Notes: generated by a model not told the origin, from the sequence alone. Shown: positions 9,301 through 17,407, counted from the first letter of the stretch. The stretch: DNA of 64,000 bases from Xanthomonas sp. SI (GCF_014236855.1 NZ_CP051261.1:744001-808000), one strand, 5' to 3'. Numbers and translations: made by a program.

Positions 9301-9562
9301 TGAACAGGCCGTCGCCGCCGAGGTCGCGCAGCAAATGCAGGGGACGGTGCAGCTTCTTCTCGAAGCGGGTTTCGTCGCAGACCTCGTCCACCAGGTCCTG
9401 CCCGCTCAGCACGGTCAGCGACAGCGGGCCGCTGTTCAAGCGAAAGATCGGGCCGTGCACCTTGGCCAGCCGCATCAGGCTCTGCACCGGCGCATCGCCA
9501 TCGAGGTGGTGGAAATTGCCGAGCAGCGGCAGCGAACGCGGTTGCGGGATTGCGTCTGTCAT
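6383..9562 (-). CDS. Self-sufficient cytochrome P450 / NADPH-P450 reductase fusion (CYP102-like)
   Basis: A 1059-residue fusion, almost the length of P450 BM3 (1049). The P450 domain (about 1-460) has the I-helix oxygen-activation motif AGHETTS, an ExxR motif (ETLR), and the heme-binding loop FGNGARACIGRGFA with axial Cys403. The reductase half has an FMN-binding flavodoxin domain starting LLVLYGGNSGSCEAFA, then an FAD domain with RQYSISSSP and an NADPH domain ending YVADIFS. This class hydroxylates medium- to long-chain fatty acids, with electrons passing NADPH-FAD-FMN-heme in one chain. The ATG overlaps the stop of the upstream TetR gene (ATGA), so the two are translationally coupled. The exact substrate is not known. 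Confidence 0.93.
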   Translation of the reverse strand: MTDAIPQPRSLPLLGNFHHLDGDAPVQSLMRLAKVHGPIFRLNSGPLSLTVLSGQDLVDEVCDETRFEKKLHRPLHLLRDLGGDGLFTAYNDEPNWAKAHRLLMPAFGPIGVRSMFGRMEDIAEQMLQRWERFGPDAVIDVADNMTRLTLDTIALCAFDYRFNSFYQNEMHPFVAAMVGALAEAGSRARRPDLANRLLAPGRRRYEADLAMIRSVADTLIAERRADPDAASRDDLLNLMLYGRDQATGEALSDENIRYQMVTFLIAGHETTSGLLSFALYLLLRHPAALARARQAVDAALGTQPPQVEDLAKLRYIEQILQETLRLWPTAPAFAVAAREATTLAGRYAVTPQDTLLVLIPTLHRDPKVWEDPEAFRPERFAPDAAERLPPNAWKPFGNGARACIGRGFAMQEAQLVLTMILQRFDLDQVDPNYQLEVAETLTLKPDGFRIRARRRDDVALRRRSAVPSAPQKTLAPATVPAPAPASMAAGTPLLVLYGGNSGSCEAFAQRIGGDAAAQGYAPVVAPLDDHVGRLPRDGAVVVVTSSYEGQPPDNARRFVDWIETLAAGDLAGVRYAVFGSGNRQWARTYQAIPKRVDAALEAAGATRFKARGETDAGGDFFGGFDAWYAGLWPDLGQALGKAAMEQTAHALEVDIVPSARLGALRLTELDQGRIVDNRELVDMSAAFARSKRHIEIALPDGMRYRTGDYLAVLPRNPAAQVERALRRFGLASDTQVVIGQRPGAASGLPSGYPVALAQVLTDYVELAQPATRAQVAQLAAATRCPPDRAALETLAAEPAYTDEVLARKTSLLDLLERFPACELGLGAFLGALPSMRARQYSISSSPLRDPAQCSLTVAVLDAPALSGMGRRRGVASTYLAGLDAGALVSVAVRPSQASFHPPEDPATPIILVCAGSGIAPFHGFLQERAIQKAGGRDVGEALLFFGIDHPDVDCLYKEELQRWQDMGVVDVRLACSQAPQDGVAYVQHRMWQDRERVSALFQQGATVFVCGDGEHMAPAVRDTFVRIYRDSMGVSDEAANAWADRIEREHGRYVADIFS

Positions 9563-10263
9563 GGGGTGCCTTCCTGGGGAGTGCGCAGCGCGGCGATCGG
9601 CGCGCCACCGGTGTCGCGATGCGGGGGATGCAGCAAGGTGGCGAGGACGGTGGCGACCAGTCGCGTCCGCGCCTCGCCGGCACCGATCTCCGGGGCCAGC
9701 CGCGCCAGCAATTGCGGGAATTCCGGTGGCTGGCTCAGCATGCTGTTCAACAGCACGAAGAACAGCGCCGGGTGCGTGGCCTTCACGATGCCGGCCTCGA
9801 TGCCTGCAAGGATCAACGCGTGGCCGGCCTCGTAGGAGGGACGCAGCAAGCGTTCGGCGACGACGGTGGCGCGCTCTGGGCTTTCCGACACCACGCGCGC
9901 GACGAAGTCGCGGACCGCGGGGTTGGCCTCGTAGAAGGCGGCCATGATCAGGATGGCGTCCGTCAGCCGTTCGTGCAGCGGGCGCTGGTCGTGGCGGGTC
10001 AGCTGCGCCATGGCCGCAAGGCGCGGGACGACGTCCTGCGCGAGCTGGTTCACGCAGGCGTTCCACAGTTCGGCCTTGCTGCCGAAATGCACGCGCACCA
10101 GGCTCGGGCTCACCCCTGCGGCGGCAGCGATGGTGCGGATATCGGCCCGCTCGAAGCCGTACCGGGCGAAGCTGCCGGTGGCCGCCGCCAGCAGCGCCTG
10201 GCGGCCGTCGGCCTGATCCTTGCTCGGGCGGCCGCGGGGGCGCGCGGGTGGCTTTGCCGCCAT
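9559..10263 (-). CDS. TetR-family repressor coupled to the P450 fusion
   Basis: A 234-residue regulator with a basic start (MAAKPPARPRGRPSKDQ) and a TetR HTH at about residues 18-65 (ATGSFARYGFERADIRTIA..AGVSPSLVRVHFGSKAEL). The start at 10263 is preceded by an AGGA-type site. Longer readings upstream would cross the palindrome at 10280-10301. Its stop overlaps the P450 start by four bases. The arrangement mirrors Bacillus BM3R1 with CYP102A1, where a TetR repressor is relieved by fatty acids. An equivalent role here is an inference. Confidence 0.9.
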   Translation of the reverse strand: MAAKPPARPRGRPSKDQADGRQALLAAATGSFARYGFERADIRTIAAAAGVSPSLVRVHFGSKAELWNACVNQLAQDVVPRLAAMAQLTRHDQRPLHERLTDAILIMAAFYEANPAVRDFVARVVSESPERATVVAERLLRPSYEAGHALILAGIEAGIVKATHPALFFVLLNSMLSQPPEFPQLLARLAPEIGAGEARTRLVATVLATLLHPPHRDTGGAPIAALRTPQEGTP

Positions 10264-10279
10264 GGTCGGTGTTCCTGCA

Positions 10280-10301
10280 TAAATGTTCAGTTGTACATTT
10301 A
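10280..10301. promoter_or_regulatory. Near-perfect palindrome upstream of the TetR-P450 operon
   Basis: TAAATGTTC and GTACATTTA flank AGTT; 8 of 9 positions in each arm are complementary. It lies 17 bp upstream of the TetR start codon and is unusually AT-rich for this genome. It is a candidate operator for autoregulation by the TetR protein encoded at 9559-10263. Confidence 0.65.
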
Positions 10302-10501
10302 ATGGCAGTTGGCGACCTTTGCAACTCGGCCGTTCAGCAGCCAGAGCGTTTGCGCGGCGGCTGGCGCAGGCACGGCATCGCTGTGTGTTCCTGCCCGAGA
10401 AACGGACGCTGCGCCGTGCCGCGACGTGCGGCGGGATACCTTGTCCGTCCGCGCCGCAGGCTTGCCCGATCGGCATGCGGCTCAGGCGGGCGCGCGGCCG
10501 C

Positions 10502-10528
10502 GCAAGCGCTGCAAGCCGCAGCGCTTGC
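10502..10528 (-). terminator. Hairpin downstream of the porin gene
   Basis: A perfect 11-bp stem, GCAAGCGCTGC with GCAGCGCTTGC, around a 5-nt loop, located 29 bp past the porin stop on the minus strand. No T-tract follows. It is probably the 3' end of the IclR-MFS-aldolase-porin transcript. Confidence 0.5.
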
Positions 10529-10556
10529 CGCTATCGCGGTGCGCCCTGCATGCGCT

Positions 10557-11849
10557 TCACTTCGGCGTACCCAGCCCGCCGATATTGACCATCACCCGCA
10601 AGCCGATCACCAGCGCGTTGTCCGGTGCGCGGCGTGCGGCGGTATTGCCGAGGATGTCCGGATTGACGATGTACTGGACGTTCGGTACCAGGGATAGTGG
10701 CAACTGCGCGACACGGTAGCTGTAGTTGAGTTCGAAGATGGTTTCGTTGCGCGAGATGTCCGGCGCGGCGCCGCGCTTGCGCAGCAGGTCGTTCATGTAG
10801 CCCTGCTGGTCGGCGCTGAAGCGGTAGTAGTTGGCGATGGCGCCGAATCCGTCGCCCGGCCGCGATGCGAACGGGCCGGCGTAGTACAGGCCGGCGGTGA
10901 CCTGCAGGTCGTACACCTGGTGCGCATCCAGCGGCGCGGCGATGTTGCCGAACGCGACCAGCATGCGTTTGCCGGCCATGCCCTGCGGCCGGTAGAGCGC
11001 GCGTTCGCCCATCACATAGGTGCCCCAGCGGCCGCCGTCGTACATGCGCGCCTGCCCGCCGACCAGACCGCGCAATCCGCCGCTGCGGTTGTAGCGCAGG
11101 TCGCTGTAGTCGGCCGAGTTGTACCAGACGCCGGCCACGTAGCGCGGCGCGCCTCGGCCGAGCGCGGGGTCGGGCTCGTAGCCGACCTCCAGGGTGCCGA
11201 GCACGCCGCTGCTGTCGGCGGTGCTCCAGTCCAGGCCATCGTTGTTCTTGCGTTGCGGATTGAGTTCGAACGCGCCCACCGAGACGTAGGTCGCGCCGGG
11301 TTTGTAGCGCAGCTTCGCGCCCCAGTTGACGTACGGAAAGCCGACGAAGCCGCCATCGGCCTGGCTCAGCTGGAACGGGCAATCCGATGCGCCGACGAAG
11401 CGGCAACCGTAGCGGCTGCGCGCGAATTGCCAGGTGGTGTTCATGCGTCCGGCGACGAGTTGCCAGCGGCCATCGGCGAACGCCTGTTCCCAGGTCAGCT
11501 GCGCCAGTTGCGCCTGTTGTTGCGGATACCAGTAGCCCTGCACTTTGACGCCATTGCCGATCTGGCGCTGCGACAGGCTGTCGCCGTAGTACCAGGCGCC
11601 GGTGGCGTGCAGCGTGGCGCCGGGAATGCCGAACAAGCGCTGCAGATCCAGGTCGGCGCCGGCGACCACGCCGCCGGCATTGCGATCGCCGCGCGACAGG
11701 CCGCCATCGGCATTGCGCGCGTAGTCGTTGGACCAGACGAAGCGCGGCGCGATGCCGTGTTCGTCCAGCCATTGGTCGGTGTCGGCGGCCATGGCGGTGG
11801 CGGGCAGCGCGGCGGCCAGCAACGAGACAAAAGAAAGAGTTCGGGACAT
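10557..11849 (-). CDS. Carbohydrate porin, OprB family
   Basis: A 430-residue outer-membrane protein. Residues 1-22 are a typical signal peptide ending ATAMAA. The body alternates aromatic and polar residues as in a beta barrel (for example TWEQAFADGRWQLVAGRMNT and YVAGVWYNSADYSDLRY). An OprB-type feature is the C-terminal NETIFELNYSYRV followed by VPNVQYIVNPDI. OprB porins let sugars or organic acids cross the outer membrane. GGAG lies 6 nt before the ATG. It is the last gene of a minus-strand run with the IclR, MFS and aldolase genes, consistent with a dedicated uptake route. The 275-bp gap before it may carry its own promoter. Confidence 0.85.
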   Translation of the reverse strand: MSRTLSFVSLLAAALPATAMAADTDQWLDEHGIAPRFVWSNDYARNADGGLSRGDRNAGGVVAGADLDLQRLFGIPGATLHATGAWYYGDSLSQRQIGNGVKVQGYWYPQQQAQLAQLTWEQAFADGRWQLVAGRMNTTWQFARSRYGCRFVGASDCPFQLSQADGGFVGFPYVNWGAKLRYKPGATYVSVGAFELNPQRKNNDGLDWSTADSSGVLGTLEVGYEPDPALGRGAPRYVAGVWYNSADYSDLRYNRSGGLRGLVGGQARMYDGGRWGTYVMGERALYRPQGMAGKRMLVAFGNIAAPLDAHQVYDLQVTAGLYYAGPFASRPGDGFGAIANYYRFSADQQGYMNDLLRKRGAAPDISRNETIFELNYSYRVAQLPLSLVPNVQYIVNPDILGNTAARRAPDNALVIGLRVMVNIGGLGTPK

Positions 11850-12074
11850 GGGACGCTCCACGGACGAGGCGAGGCACTCGCTGGACTCGCGCAGTAGGTG
11901 CGCGGCGTCGCGGCAGTGCGCGAAGGGGAGACACCTTCCGGTCGTGGAGCCGCAGGACAGCGTCGCGTCCGTCGGCGACGGACACGGCATGTGCGCAGAG
12001 CTGTGGGGGGACCGGCAAAACACGCGGTGATGAACACATTGCGCTGCGCCGATGCGCGCGCCATCGGCGGAGCG

Positions 12075-12102
12075 GATGGGCCGCGCAACTGCGCGGCCCA
12101 TC
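12075..12102 (-). terminator. Strong hairpin between the aldolase and porin genes
   Basis: GATGGGCCGCGCA pairs with TGCGCGGCCCATC across a very short loop, 22 bp past the stop of the DapA-like gene on the minus strand. There is no T-run. It could limit readthrough into the porin gene. Confidence 0.45.
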
Positions 12103-12124
12103 GAGCTGGATCGGGCCGGTCGGC

Positions 12125-13054
12125 TCAGGCCACCTTGCCGAGGCCGGCGGCGGCCATCGCGTCGGCGATTTCCTTGTCGGCGCCTTCGGCCAGCGGCAGC
12201 AGCGGCGAACGCACGGTGGCGTGATCGAGCAGGCCGCGTGCGGCCAGCGCCCACTTCAGCGCGACCGAGCCTTCCATGTGCGAGCCGCGGTGATAGACGC
12301 TCTTGGTCACCGGCAGCAGGCGGTCGTGCAGCGCGCGTGCCTTGGCGTAGTCCTTGGCCTTGCCGGCGGCGATCATCTCGATCAGCGGCTCCGGCGCGAT
12401 GCAGCCGTAGCCCACCAGCGCACCGTCCACGTCGAACATGGTGTGCAGCAGGTATTCGTCGTGGCAGGTCAGCACCGGCACGTTCGGGCGTTCCTTGCGG
12501 AACACCGGGATCTCGGTGTCCCAGCGCTTCATGTTGCGCACGCCGTTCTTCATCGCGATCACGCCCGGCAGCGCGGCGATCTCCAGCAGCGTGTCCAGGT
12601 TGTAGGTGGCCTTGGTCACGTCCGGGTACTGGAACAGGATCATCGGCAGGCCGCTGGCCTCGTGGATGGCCTTGTAGCGATCCTGCGGCGCGCCCTTCTG
12701 GTAGCCGAAACGCAGCCAGCCGTGCGAGGGATAGATCAGGCCCGCCGAGGCGCCGGCGGCGACCGCGCGCTTGGCTTCGTCGGCCGCCACCCGGGTGCCT
12801 TCCAGGGTGATGCCGGCGATGATCGGAATGCGCGCGTCGACGGAGTCGCGAAACGCCTCGATCACCTTGGCTTGCTCGTCGCGCTCCAGGAAGGTGCCTT
12901 CGCCGGCGTGGCCGAGCACGGTCAGGCCCTTGACGCCGTCGATGCCGCCCAGCCACTTGCCGATGCGCTTGATCGCGGGATAGTCGACGGCGCCGTCGCG
13001 GGTGAACGGGGTGACGGGCGCGGGAACCAGGCCTTTCAGGTCGATGTTGCTCAT
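12125..13054 (-). CDS. DapA/NAL-fold class I aldolase or dehydratase
   Basis: A 309-residue TIM-barrel protein of the dihydrodipicolinate synthase / N-acetylneuraminate lyase superfamily. It has the N-terminal LVPAPVTPF, a GHAGEGTFL in place of the usual G-T-T-GE motif, the proton-relay tyrosine in FQYPDVT (Y143), and the Schiff-base lysine in GVIAMKNG (K169). Family enzymes cleave or dehydrate 2-keto acids through a lysine imine. True DapA is unlikely given the operon: it sits between a transporter and a porin under an IclR regulator, suggesting catabolism of a sugar acid, hydroxyproline-type compound or aromatic pyruvate. RBS AAGGAAA precedes the ATG. Specific substrate unresolved. Confidence 0.82.
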   Translation of the reverse strand: MSNIDLKGLVPAPVTPFTRDGAVDYPAIKRIGKWLGGIDGVKGLTVLGHAGEGTFLERDEQAKVIEAFRDSVDARIPIIAGITLEGTRVAADEAKRAVAAGASAGLIYPSHGWLRFGYQKGAPQDRYKAIHEASGLPMILFQYPDVTKATYNLDTLLEIAALPGVIAMKNGVRNMKRWDTEIPVFRKERPNVPVLTCHDEYLLHTMFDVDGALVGYGCIAPEPLIEMIAAGKAKDYAKARALHDRLLPVTKSVYHRGSHMEGSVALKWALAARGLLDHATVRSPLLPLAEGADKEIADAMAAAGLGKVA

Positions 13055-13168
13055 GCTGTTTTCCTTTTCTTCGGGTCAACGGGGGATGGAGTCGAACGCG
13101 AGGCTCGACGTGGGGTGGTGCGAATCGAAGGCGTGCGGCGGACTGCGCAGCCGCGGCCGGAGCCGGAC

Positions 13169-14572
13169 TCAGGGCGAGAGTTCTTCCAGCGATTTGCCCT
13201 TGGTTTCCAGCGCGCACAGCAGCGTCACCGCCGCGCCGGCCAGCAGCACCGCGGCGAAGGCGACGAACACGTAGCGCAGGCCGATGCCGGCGATGACCGC
13301 GCCTACCACCAGCGGGCCGCTGGCCGAGCCCAGGCGCAGCCAGGCGCTGCCGAGGCCGGTGCCGATGGCGCGGATGCGAGTGGGATAGAGCTCGGCCGAA
13401 TACAGGTACAGCGAGAAGGTGATGGTCTGCACCGCGGCATAGCCCAGCGCGGCGAACACCAGCACCTGCAGCGCCGAGGTGCCGCCCAGCATCGCCAGCG
13501 CCAGCAACGGGATGCTGCCGACAGCGAAGGCGATGACGTACCAGCGCTTGCGCCCGACCCTGTCGATCGACAGCGCACACACCACCGCGGCGGCGACGCC
13601 GGCCAGCGAGGTGAGGAAGCCGTAGGCGATGCTCTGCTGCAGCGACAGCCCGAAATGCTGGCGGTACAGCGTCGGCAACCAGGTGATGAGGCCGTTGGCC
13701 ACCAGGTAGGAGCAGAACCACAGGCACCAGATCACCAGCGTGCGCTTGAGATAGATGCTGCCGAACAGTTCGCGCCAGTCCGAGCGCTGCGCCTTGGGCA
13801 GCGCGTTGCGGTCGAACACCGGCGCCGGCAACGGGCCGTGGCGGCGCTCGGCGCTGCGCTCCAGTGCGGACACGATCGCGTCGGCCTTGTCGTAGCGCCC
13901 CTTGGATGCCAGCCAGCGCGGCGATTCGAACATGAAGAAGCGCAGCGGGATCATGATCGCCGCGGGCACCAGCCCGACCATGAACATCGCTTTCCAGCCG
14001 TAGGCCGGCACCAGGAAGTAGCCGATGCCGCCGGCGGCGACCAGGCCCAGCAGGAACATCACTTCGTACAGCAGGAAGAAGCGGCCACGCTTCTTCGAGC
14101 CGACCAGTTCGTTGATGTAGGCGCTGGCCACCGGCACTTCGCCGCCGGTGCCGATGCCCTGGATGAAGCGGAACGCCATCATCGCCGCGGCGCCGCCGGC
14201 GAACAGGCAGGCGACGTCCATCGACACGAACAGCAGGATGGTGAACAGCAGCACGTGCAGGCGGCCGACGCGCTCGGCCAGCCAGCCGAAGAACACCGAG
14301 CCGAGCAACTGGCCCAGGTAGCCGGCCGACAGGATCATGCCGATCTGCGCCGGCGACAGGTTCCACTCCTTGGCCAGCACCGGCATCGCGTAGGCGATGG
14401 CGATCACCGTGTAGCCGTCGAAGAAGGTAGCGGCGCCGACGATGTTGCGCGCCCACCAGACCTGGCGGGTGATGGGCAGGCGTTCGAGCCGGGCGCCGAT
14501 TTCGGCCTGCGCCTCGGCGGGCGGCAGCGAACGGGCGGTGGCGGCGTTGGCGGTGGTGGTGGGCATGAGCAT
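13169..14572 (-). CDS. MFS transporter, sugar/organic-acid:H+ symporter type
   Basis: A 467-residue protein with 12 predicted membrane segments. Signature loops include GWLAERVGRLHVLLF between segments 2 and 3, RFIQGIGTGGEVPVASAYINE in segment 4, FFMFESPRWLASKGRYDKA in the central loop, and SIDRVGRKRW between segments 8 and 9. The SPRWL motif and overall layout resemble sugar and aromatic-acid symporters (the SV2/niacin-type branch). It sits in the inner membrane. AGAGG lies 9 nt before the ATG at 14572. Position between the IclR and aldolase genes makes it the inner-membrane importer for the substrate of this cluster. Confidence 0.88.
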   Translation of the reverse strand: MLMPTTTANAATARSLPPAEAQAEIGARLERLPITRQVWWARNIVGAATFFDGYTVIAIAYAMPVLAKEWNLSPAQIGMILSAGYLGQLLGSVFFGWLAERVGRLHVLLFTILLFVSMDVACLFAGGAAAMMAFRFIQGIGTGGEVPVASAYINELVGSKKRGRFFLLYEVMFLLGLVAAGGIGYFLVPAYGWKAMFMVGLVPAAIMIPLRFFMFESPRWLASKGRYDKADAIVSALERSAERRHGPLPAPVFDRNALPKAQRSDWRELFGSIYLKRTLVIWCLWFCSYLVANGLITWLPTLYRQHFGLSLQQSIAYGFLTSLAGVAAAVVCALSIDRVGRKRWYVIAFAVGSIPLLALAMLGGTSALQVLVFAALGYAAVQTITFSLYLYSAELYPTRIRAIGTGLGSAWLRLGSASGPLVVGAVIAGIGLRYVFVAFAAVLLAGAAVTLLCALETKGKSLEELSP

Positions 14573-14669
14573 CGTTGCTGCCTCTCGCAGGACAAGAAGA
14601 ACCCGGCGCGGGCGCCGGAGCGTCCACGAAGCGGTCGGATTGCAGGGGGCCGGGCGGGCGCCCGGACGG

Positions 14670-15524
14670 TCAGGTGCTGGGTGCGGTCACGGCGACGCTC
14701 CCGCTGGCCTGGATCGCGAAGGCGATGTCCTTGGCCGCGAGCAGGGTGGGTTGCAGGGCGGTGTCGAGCAGTTCGTCGTGGCTGGTGCGCACCGACGGCG
14801 CGGCGACGCTGATCGCGCCGAGCGGATAGTCGTCGGCATCCAGCACCGGCACCGCCAGCACGCGCAATCCCTCGGTCAGCATCGAATCGAGGATCACGTA
14901 GTTGTCGCGGCGGATGCGCTCGAAGGTGCCGAGCATGGCGGCGATCTCCGGTGCGTGCGGCGCGTGCACGTTCACCCCGGTCACCCGCGTCACTTCCGCC
15001 GGCGACAGATGCGCGAGCATGGCCAGGCCGATCGCGGTGCGGGTGCTGGGCACGGTGGTGCCGATGCGGATGTCCACGCCCAGGCGGGTAATGCCGGCAC
15101 GCACCCGTTCGATGTAGAGCACGTCGGGACCCTGCAGCACCGCGAAGCTGGCCGCTTCGTTGACGTCGCTGACCAGTGCGCGCAGCAACGGCCGCACCAC
15201 GCTGCGCAGGTCGCGGCGGGCGATGGCGTGGAAGCCCAGGTCGAGCACTTTCAGGGTCAGGCGAAAGCGGCGGCTTTCCGGAAGACGGTTTACGTAGCCC
15301 AGCTCGACCAGCGTGTTGAGCATGCGGAAGGTGGTTCCCGGATCCAGCTTGGCCAGTGCCGCGATCTGGCTCAGCGACAGTTCCTCGTGCTCGGAGGAAA
15401 ACGCTTCGAGCACCCGGAACCCCTTCGCCAGCGATTGCACGGTGCTGCGCAGCTTCTTGTCCGCCGCGTCGCCGCTGTCCTCGGCGGCGGCGTCCAACGC
15501 GCCTGGGGAGATGGTCTTGGTCAT
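14670..15524 (-). CDS. IclR-family transcriptional regulator
   Basis: A 284-residue regulator with the winged HTH at about residues 28-95 (SLAKGFRVLEAFSS..LSLSQIAALAKLD..TTFRMLNTL) and the IclR effector domain after it (IGTTVPSTRTAIGLAMLA, and near the end AVPVLDADDYPLGAISVAAPS). Such proteins bind small acids and activate or repress adjacent catabolic genes. AGGAAA precedes the ATG at 15524. It heads the minus-strand run MFS-aldolase-porin, with 97 bp to the MFS gene, so it probably regulates that set. Repeated TTTCG/CGAAA blocks upstream are candidate binding sites. Confidence 0.9.
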   Translation of the reverse strand: MTKTISPGALDAAAEDSGDAADKKLRSTVQSLAKGFRVLEAFSSEHEELSLSQIAALAKLDPGTTFRMLNTLVELGYVNRLPESRRFRLTLKVLDLGFHAIARRDLRSVVRPLLRALVSDVNEAASFAVLQGPDVLYIERVRAGITRLGVDIRIGTTVPSTRTAIGLAMLAHLSPAEVTRVTGVNVHAPHAPEIAAMLGTFERIRRDNYVILDSMLTEGLRVLAVPVLDADDYPLGAISVAAPSVRTSHDELLDTALQPTLLAAKDIAFAIQASGSVAVTAPST

Positions 15525-15958
15525 CGGCTTTCCTGGTGGCTGTCGTGCGTGGCCAGCTTGCCGAACCGGCGGGCTGATGTCGCTTGACAAGTAGGTTTCG
15601 GATTGCGAAAATTATTTCGAAAGTACATGGCAAGGTTCCGCCAGGCGCAGTCGCTGCGTCAAGTTGCGGCGCAGCATGCGTGGAAGCGCGGCATTGCCGC
15701 GGGTGCGGGTGGTGGCGCCGGTGCGATCGCGCGGCGCGCGGCGATGGTGGCCAGGGCCGCCATCTCGATGACGATCGGCGGCATGCCCGACCGATCGGCT
15801 TCGCCATGTCGTGTTGGCGCCGATCCTCAACCGATCGCTCCATCCTTCGATCGATGCGTGGACGGACTGCGGAGCGCTGTGTAGACGGAAGCTTCCGCGA
15901 TCCACAGCGCAAGCCGTGCTAACAGACAAGCCTGCGCGACGCCGATAGCGTGGCGTGC
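15525..15958. promoter_or_regulatory. Divergent intergenic region with alternating TTTCG/CGAAA blocks
   Basis: This 434-bp region separates the IclR gene from a rightward gene. TTTCG (15596-15600), CGAAA (15606-15610) and TTTCG (15615-15619) alternate with 5- and 4-bp spacers, giving two overlapping inverted repeats that could be the IclR operator. On the + strand TTGACA (15584-15589), 17 bp, then GAAAAT make a fair sigma-70 promoter. The remainder shows no convincing gene. Confidence 0.45.
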
Positions 15959-16429
15959 ATGGCCCGAGCGAACCGTCAGCCGCCGCAACCACCTGCGCAG
16001 AAATGGTGGCAGACGCTGTCGTTCAAACGCGCCGCCGCCGAGGTGTCGGCGGTGCTGGTGCTGGTCGGCGGCACTTACGGATGCGTGCAGTACGTGGAGG
16101 TCAAGCCGCTGGAGCGGCGGTTGGCCGAAGCGCAGGCCGCCGCGTGCAAGCCGGCGCCCAGTTCGCCCTCGATCGAGTTCAGCCTGTTGCCGGGCGACAG
16201 CCGCGTCCTTTGGGACGGCGCGCTGACGGTGACCAATGCGACGCGCGGCGAGGATGGCGCGAAGACGCGGTTGCGGGCGACGCCGCGCCAGGGTGCATCA
16301 GTCGAGCGCGCAGGGCTGTCGCCGGGCGATGGCTTCGATGTGCCGATTGCCGGACAGGGCAGCTATCGGGTCTATCTGAAACGCAGCACGGCCGATTTCA
16401 TCGAGGTGTCCGTGCTGCATCGGCGTTGA
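15959..16429 (+). CDS. Hypothetical membrane-anchored protein
   Basis: A 156-residue protein I do not recognise. A basic, proline-rich start is followed by one hydrophobic segment (about residues 28-48, VSAVLVLVGGTYGCVQYV), then a short helix (VKPLERRLAEAQAAACK) and a compact beta-rich soluble domain of about 95 residues. Topology suggests an inner-membrane anchor with a periplasmic domain. An in-frame GTG lies 9 bp upstream, and neither start has a strong ribosome site. It is convergent with the NTF2-like gene. Confidence 0.6.
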   Translation: MARANRQPPQPPAQKWWQTLSFKRAAAEVSAVLVLVGGTYGCVQYVEVKPLERRLAEAQAAACKPAPSSPSIEFSLLPGDSRVLWDGALTVTNATRGEDGAKTRLRATPRQGASVERAGLSPGDGFDVPIAGQGSYRVYLKRSTADFIEVSVLHRR

Positions 16430-16459
16430 AGCACAGCACGCGACGTCGCCGTTGCTGCT

Positions 16460-17215
16460 TCACTGCGCGGTTGCGGTCTCGACGATGGCGCCGCTTTCGT
16501 ACACGCTCAGCTGGCGCACGCCTGCGTCGGTTGCCGGCGCGAATACGAAGTGCAGGTCGCGTTCCTCGGCGAAGAAGCGCGTCGGCGATTCGGCGCGCAG
16601 GGTGACGACCAACGCGCCGGCAGTGAGCTTCAGGTGGTCGCCTTCCACCGCAACGCGGATGTCGCCGACCTTCTTGCCGAGATAGGTGCCGGCGTAGCCG
16701 GCCAGGATGTCGGGCGCCAATGTCAGGTGCGTGGCAGGCGCCACGTAGGGCGCCGCACCGTGCGCATAGCTGTAGATGCGGCGCATGCGCCAGTGGCCAT
16801 CGACCGCTTGCCAGAGATTGGTGAACTCGGCCTGGCCGTCCAGGTGCTCGGGCGTGCCGTCGCGCTGCACGTAGAAGCGGTGCGTGCCCGACAGCAGCGC
16901 GAAGCCGCCGGCCAGCGGATGGAACTGCAGGCTGTCGGCCACGGCTTCGCGGCGCAGGTGCATCGCCGGGTCGGCGCAGGGGCCGTTGCGCAAGGATTGC
17001 AGGACCGCCGGCTTAGTGGCGGTGAGGCCGGTCTTGTCCTGGTAGAACTCCACGTCGTCGGTGAGCAACTCGCCCATCGCGTGCATGTCGCAGGCGTTGT
17101 AGCCCTGCCAGTAGCGCGCATCGGCGGTGCGCACCGCGGCTGCGTCGTCGTCGGCCGCGGCCGCGGCGCCGCTCAGGCTCAGCAGTACGCACAGGACAAG
17201 GTGGCGAAAGCGCAT
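16460..17215 (-). CDS. Secreted NTF2-like (DUF4440/SnoaL-type) protein
   Basis: A 251-residue protein with a signal peptide of about 20 residues (MRFRHLVLCVLLSLSGAAAA). The first domain matches the NTF2-like fold: RTADARYWQGYNACDMHAMGEL, then DDVEFYQDKTG, and near residue 125 the strand GQAEFTNLWQAVDGHWRM. A second domain (about 165-251) is beta-rich, with a lipocalin/DUF3471-like look (ILAGYAGTYLG). These are periplasmic small-molecule-binding or enzyme-like proteins of unknown role. AGGAG stands 7 nt before the ATG. It is divergent from the histidine kinase downstream. Confidence 0.75.
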   Translation of the reverse strand: MRFRHLVLCVLLSLSGAAAAADDDAAAVRTADARYWQGYNACDMHAMGELLTDDVEFYQDKTGLTATKPAVLQSLRNGPCADPAMHLRREAVADSLQFHPLAGGFALLSGTHRFYVQRDGTPEHLDGQAEFTNLWQAVDGHWRMRRIYSYAHGAAPYVAPATHLTLAPDILAGYAGTYLGKKVGDIRVAVEGDHLKLTAGALVVTLRAESPTRFFAEERDLHFVFAPATDAGVRQLSVYESGAIVETATAQ

Positions 17216-17407
17216 GGCGGGCTCCTGCAGCAGGACCGCGATTGCAGCGCACTTCCGCGCCGGTGGCGCGTGCAGTACGTCATGGGCACGAATGGGGCGG
17301 CAAGGCCGGCGCGCGCCTCACGCGTTCGCAAGCGCGTGAAGGATGCGTATGGGACGCAATCGTCGCATACTGGTCGCGCAGGGGTGCGCGGGGAGGAGCG
17401 GTTGGCG

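Noticed and set aside
6383..10324. A P450 protein of 1313 residues
   Set aside because: Residues before the ATG at 9562 overlap the TetR gene in another frame and are Arg/Pro-rich shadow. The family N-terminus starts at 9562.
10557..14627. One 1356-codon minus-strand frame spanning MFS, aldolase and porin genes
   Set aside because: The aldolase and MFS genes are better in other frames, each with its own ribosome site and motifs. Only the porin part of this frame is coding, from 11849.
15603..15884. A 93-residue rightward gene after the TTGACA promoter
   Set aside because: The product is Arg/Ala-rich without a fold or ribosome site. Frames on both strands here look alike.
16550..17407. A 750-codon histidine kinase start far upstream
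   Set aside because: The first 286 codons lie opposite the NTF2-like gene and have shadow composition. The kinase's own ribosome site is at 17394.
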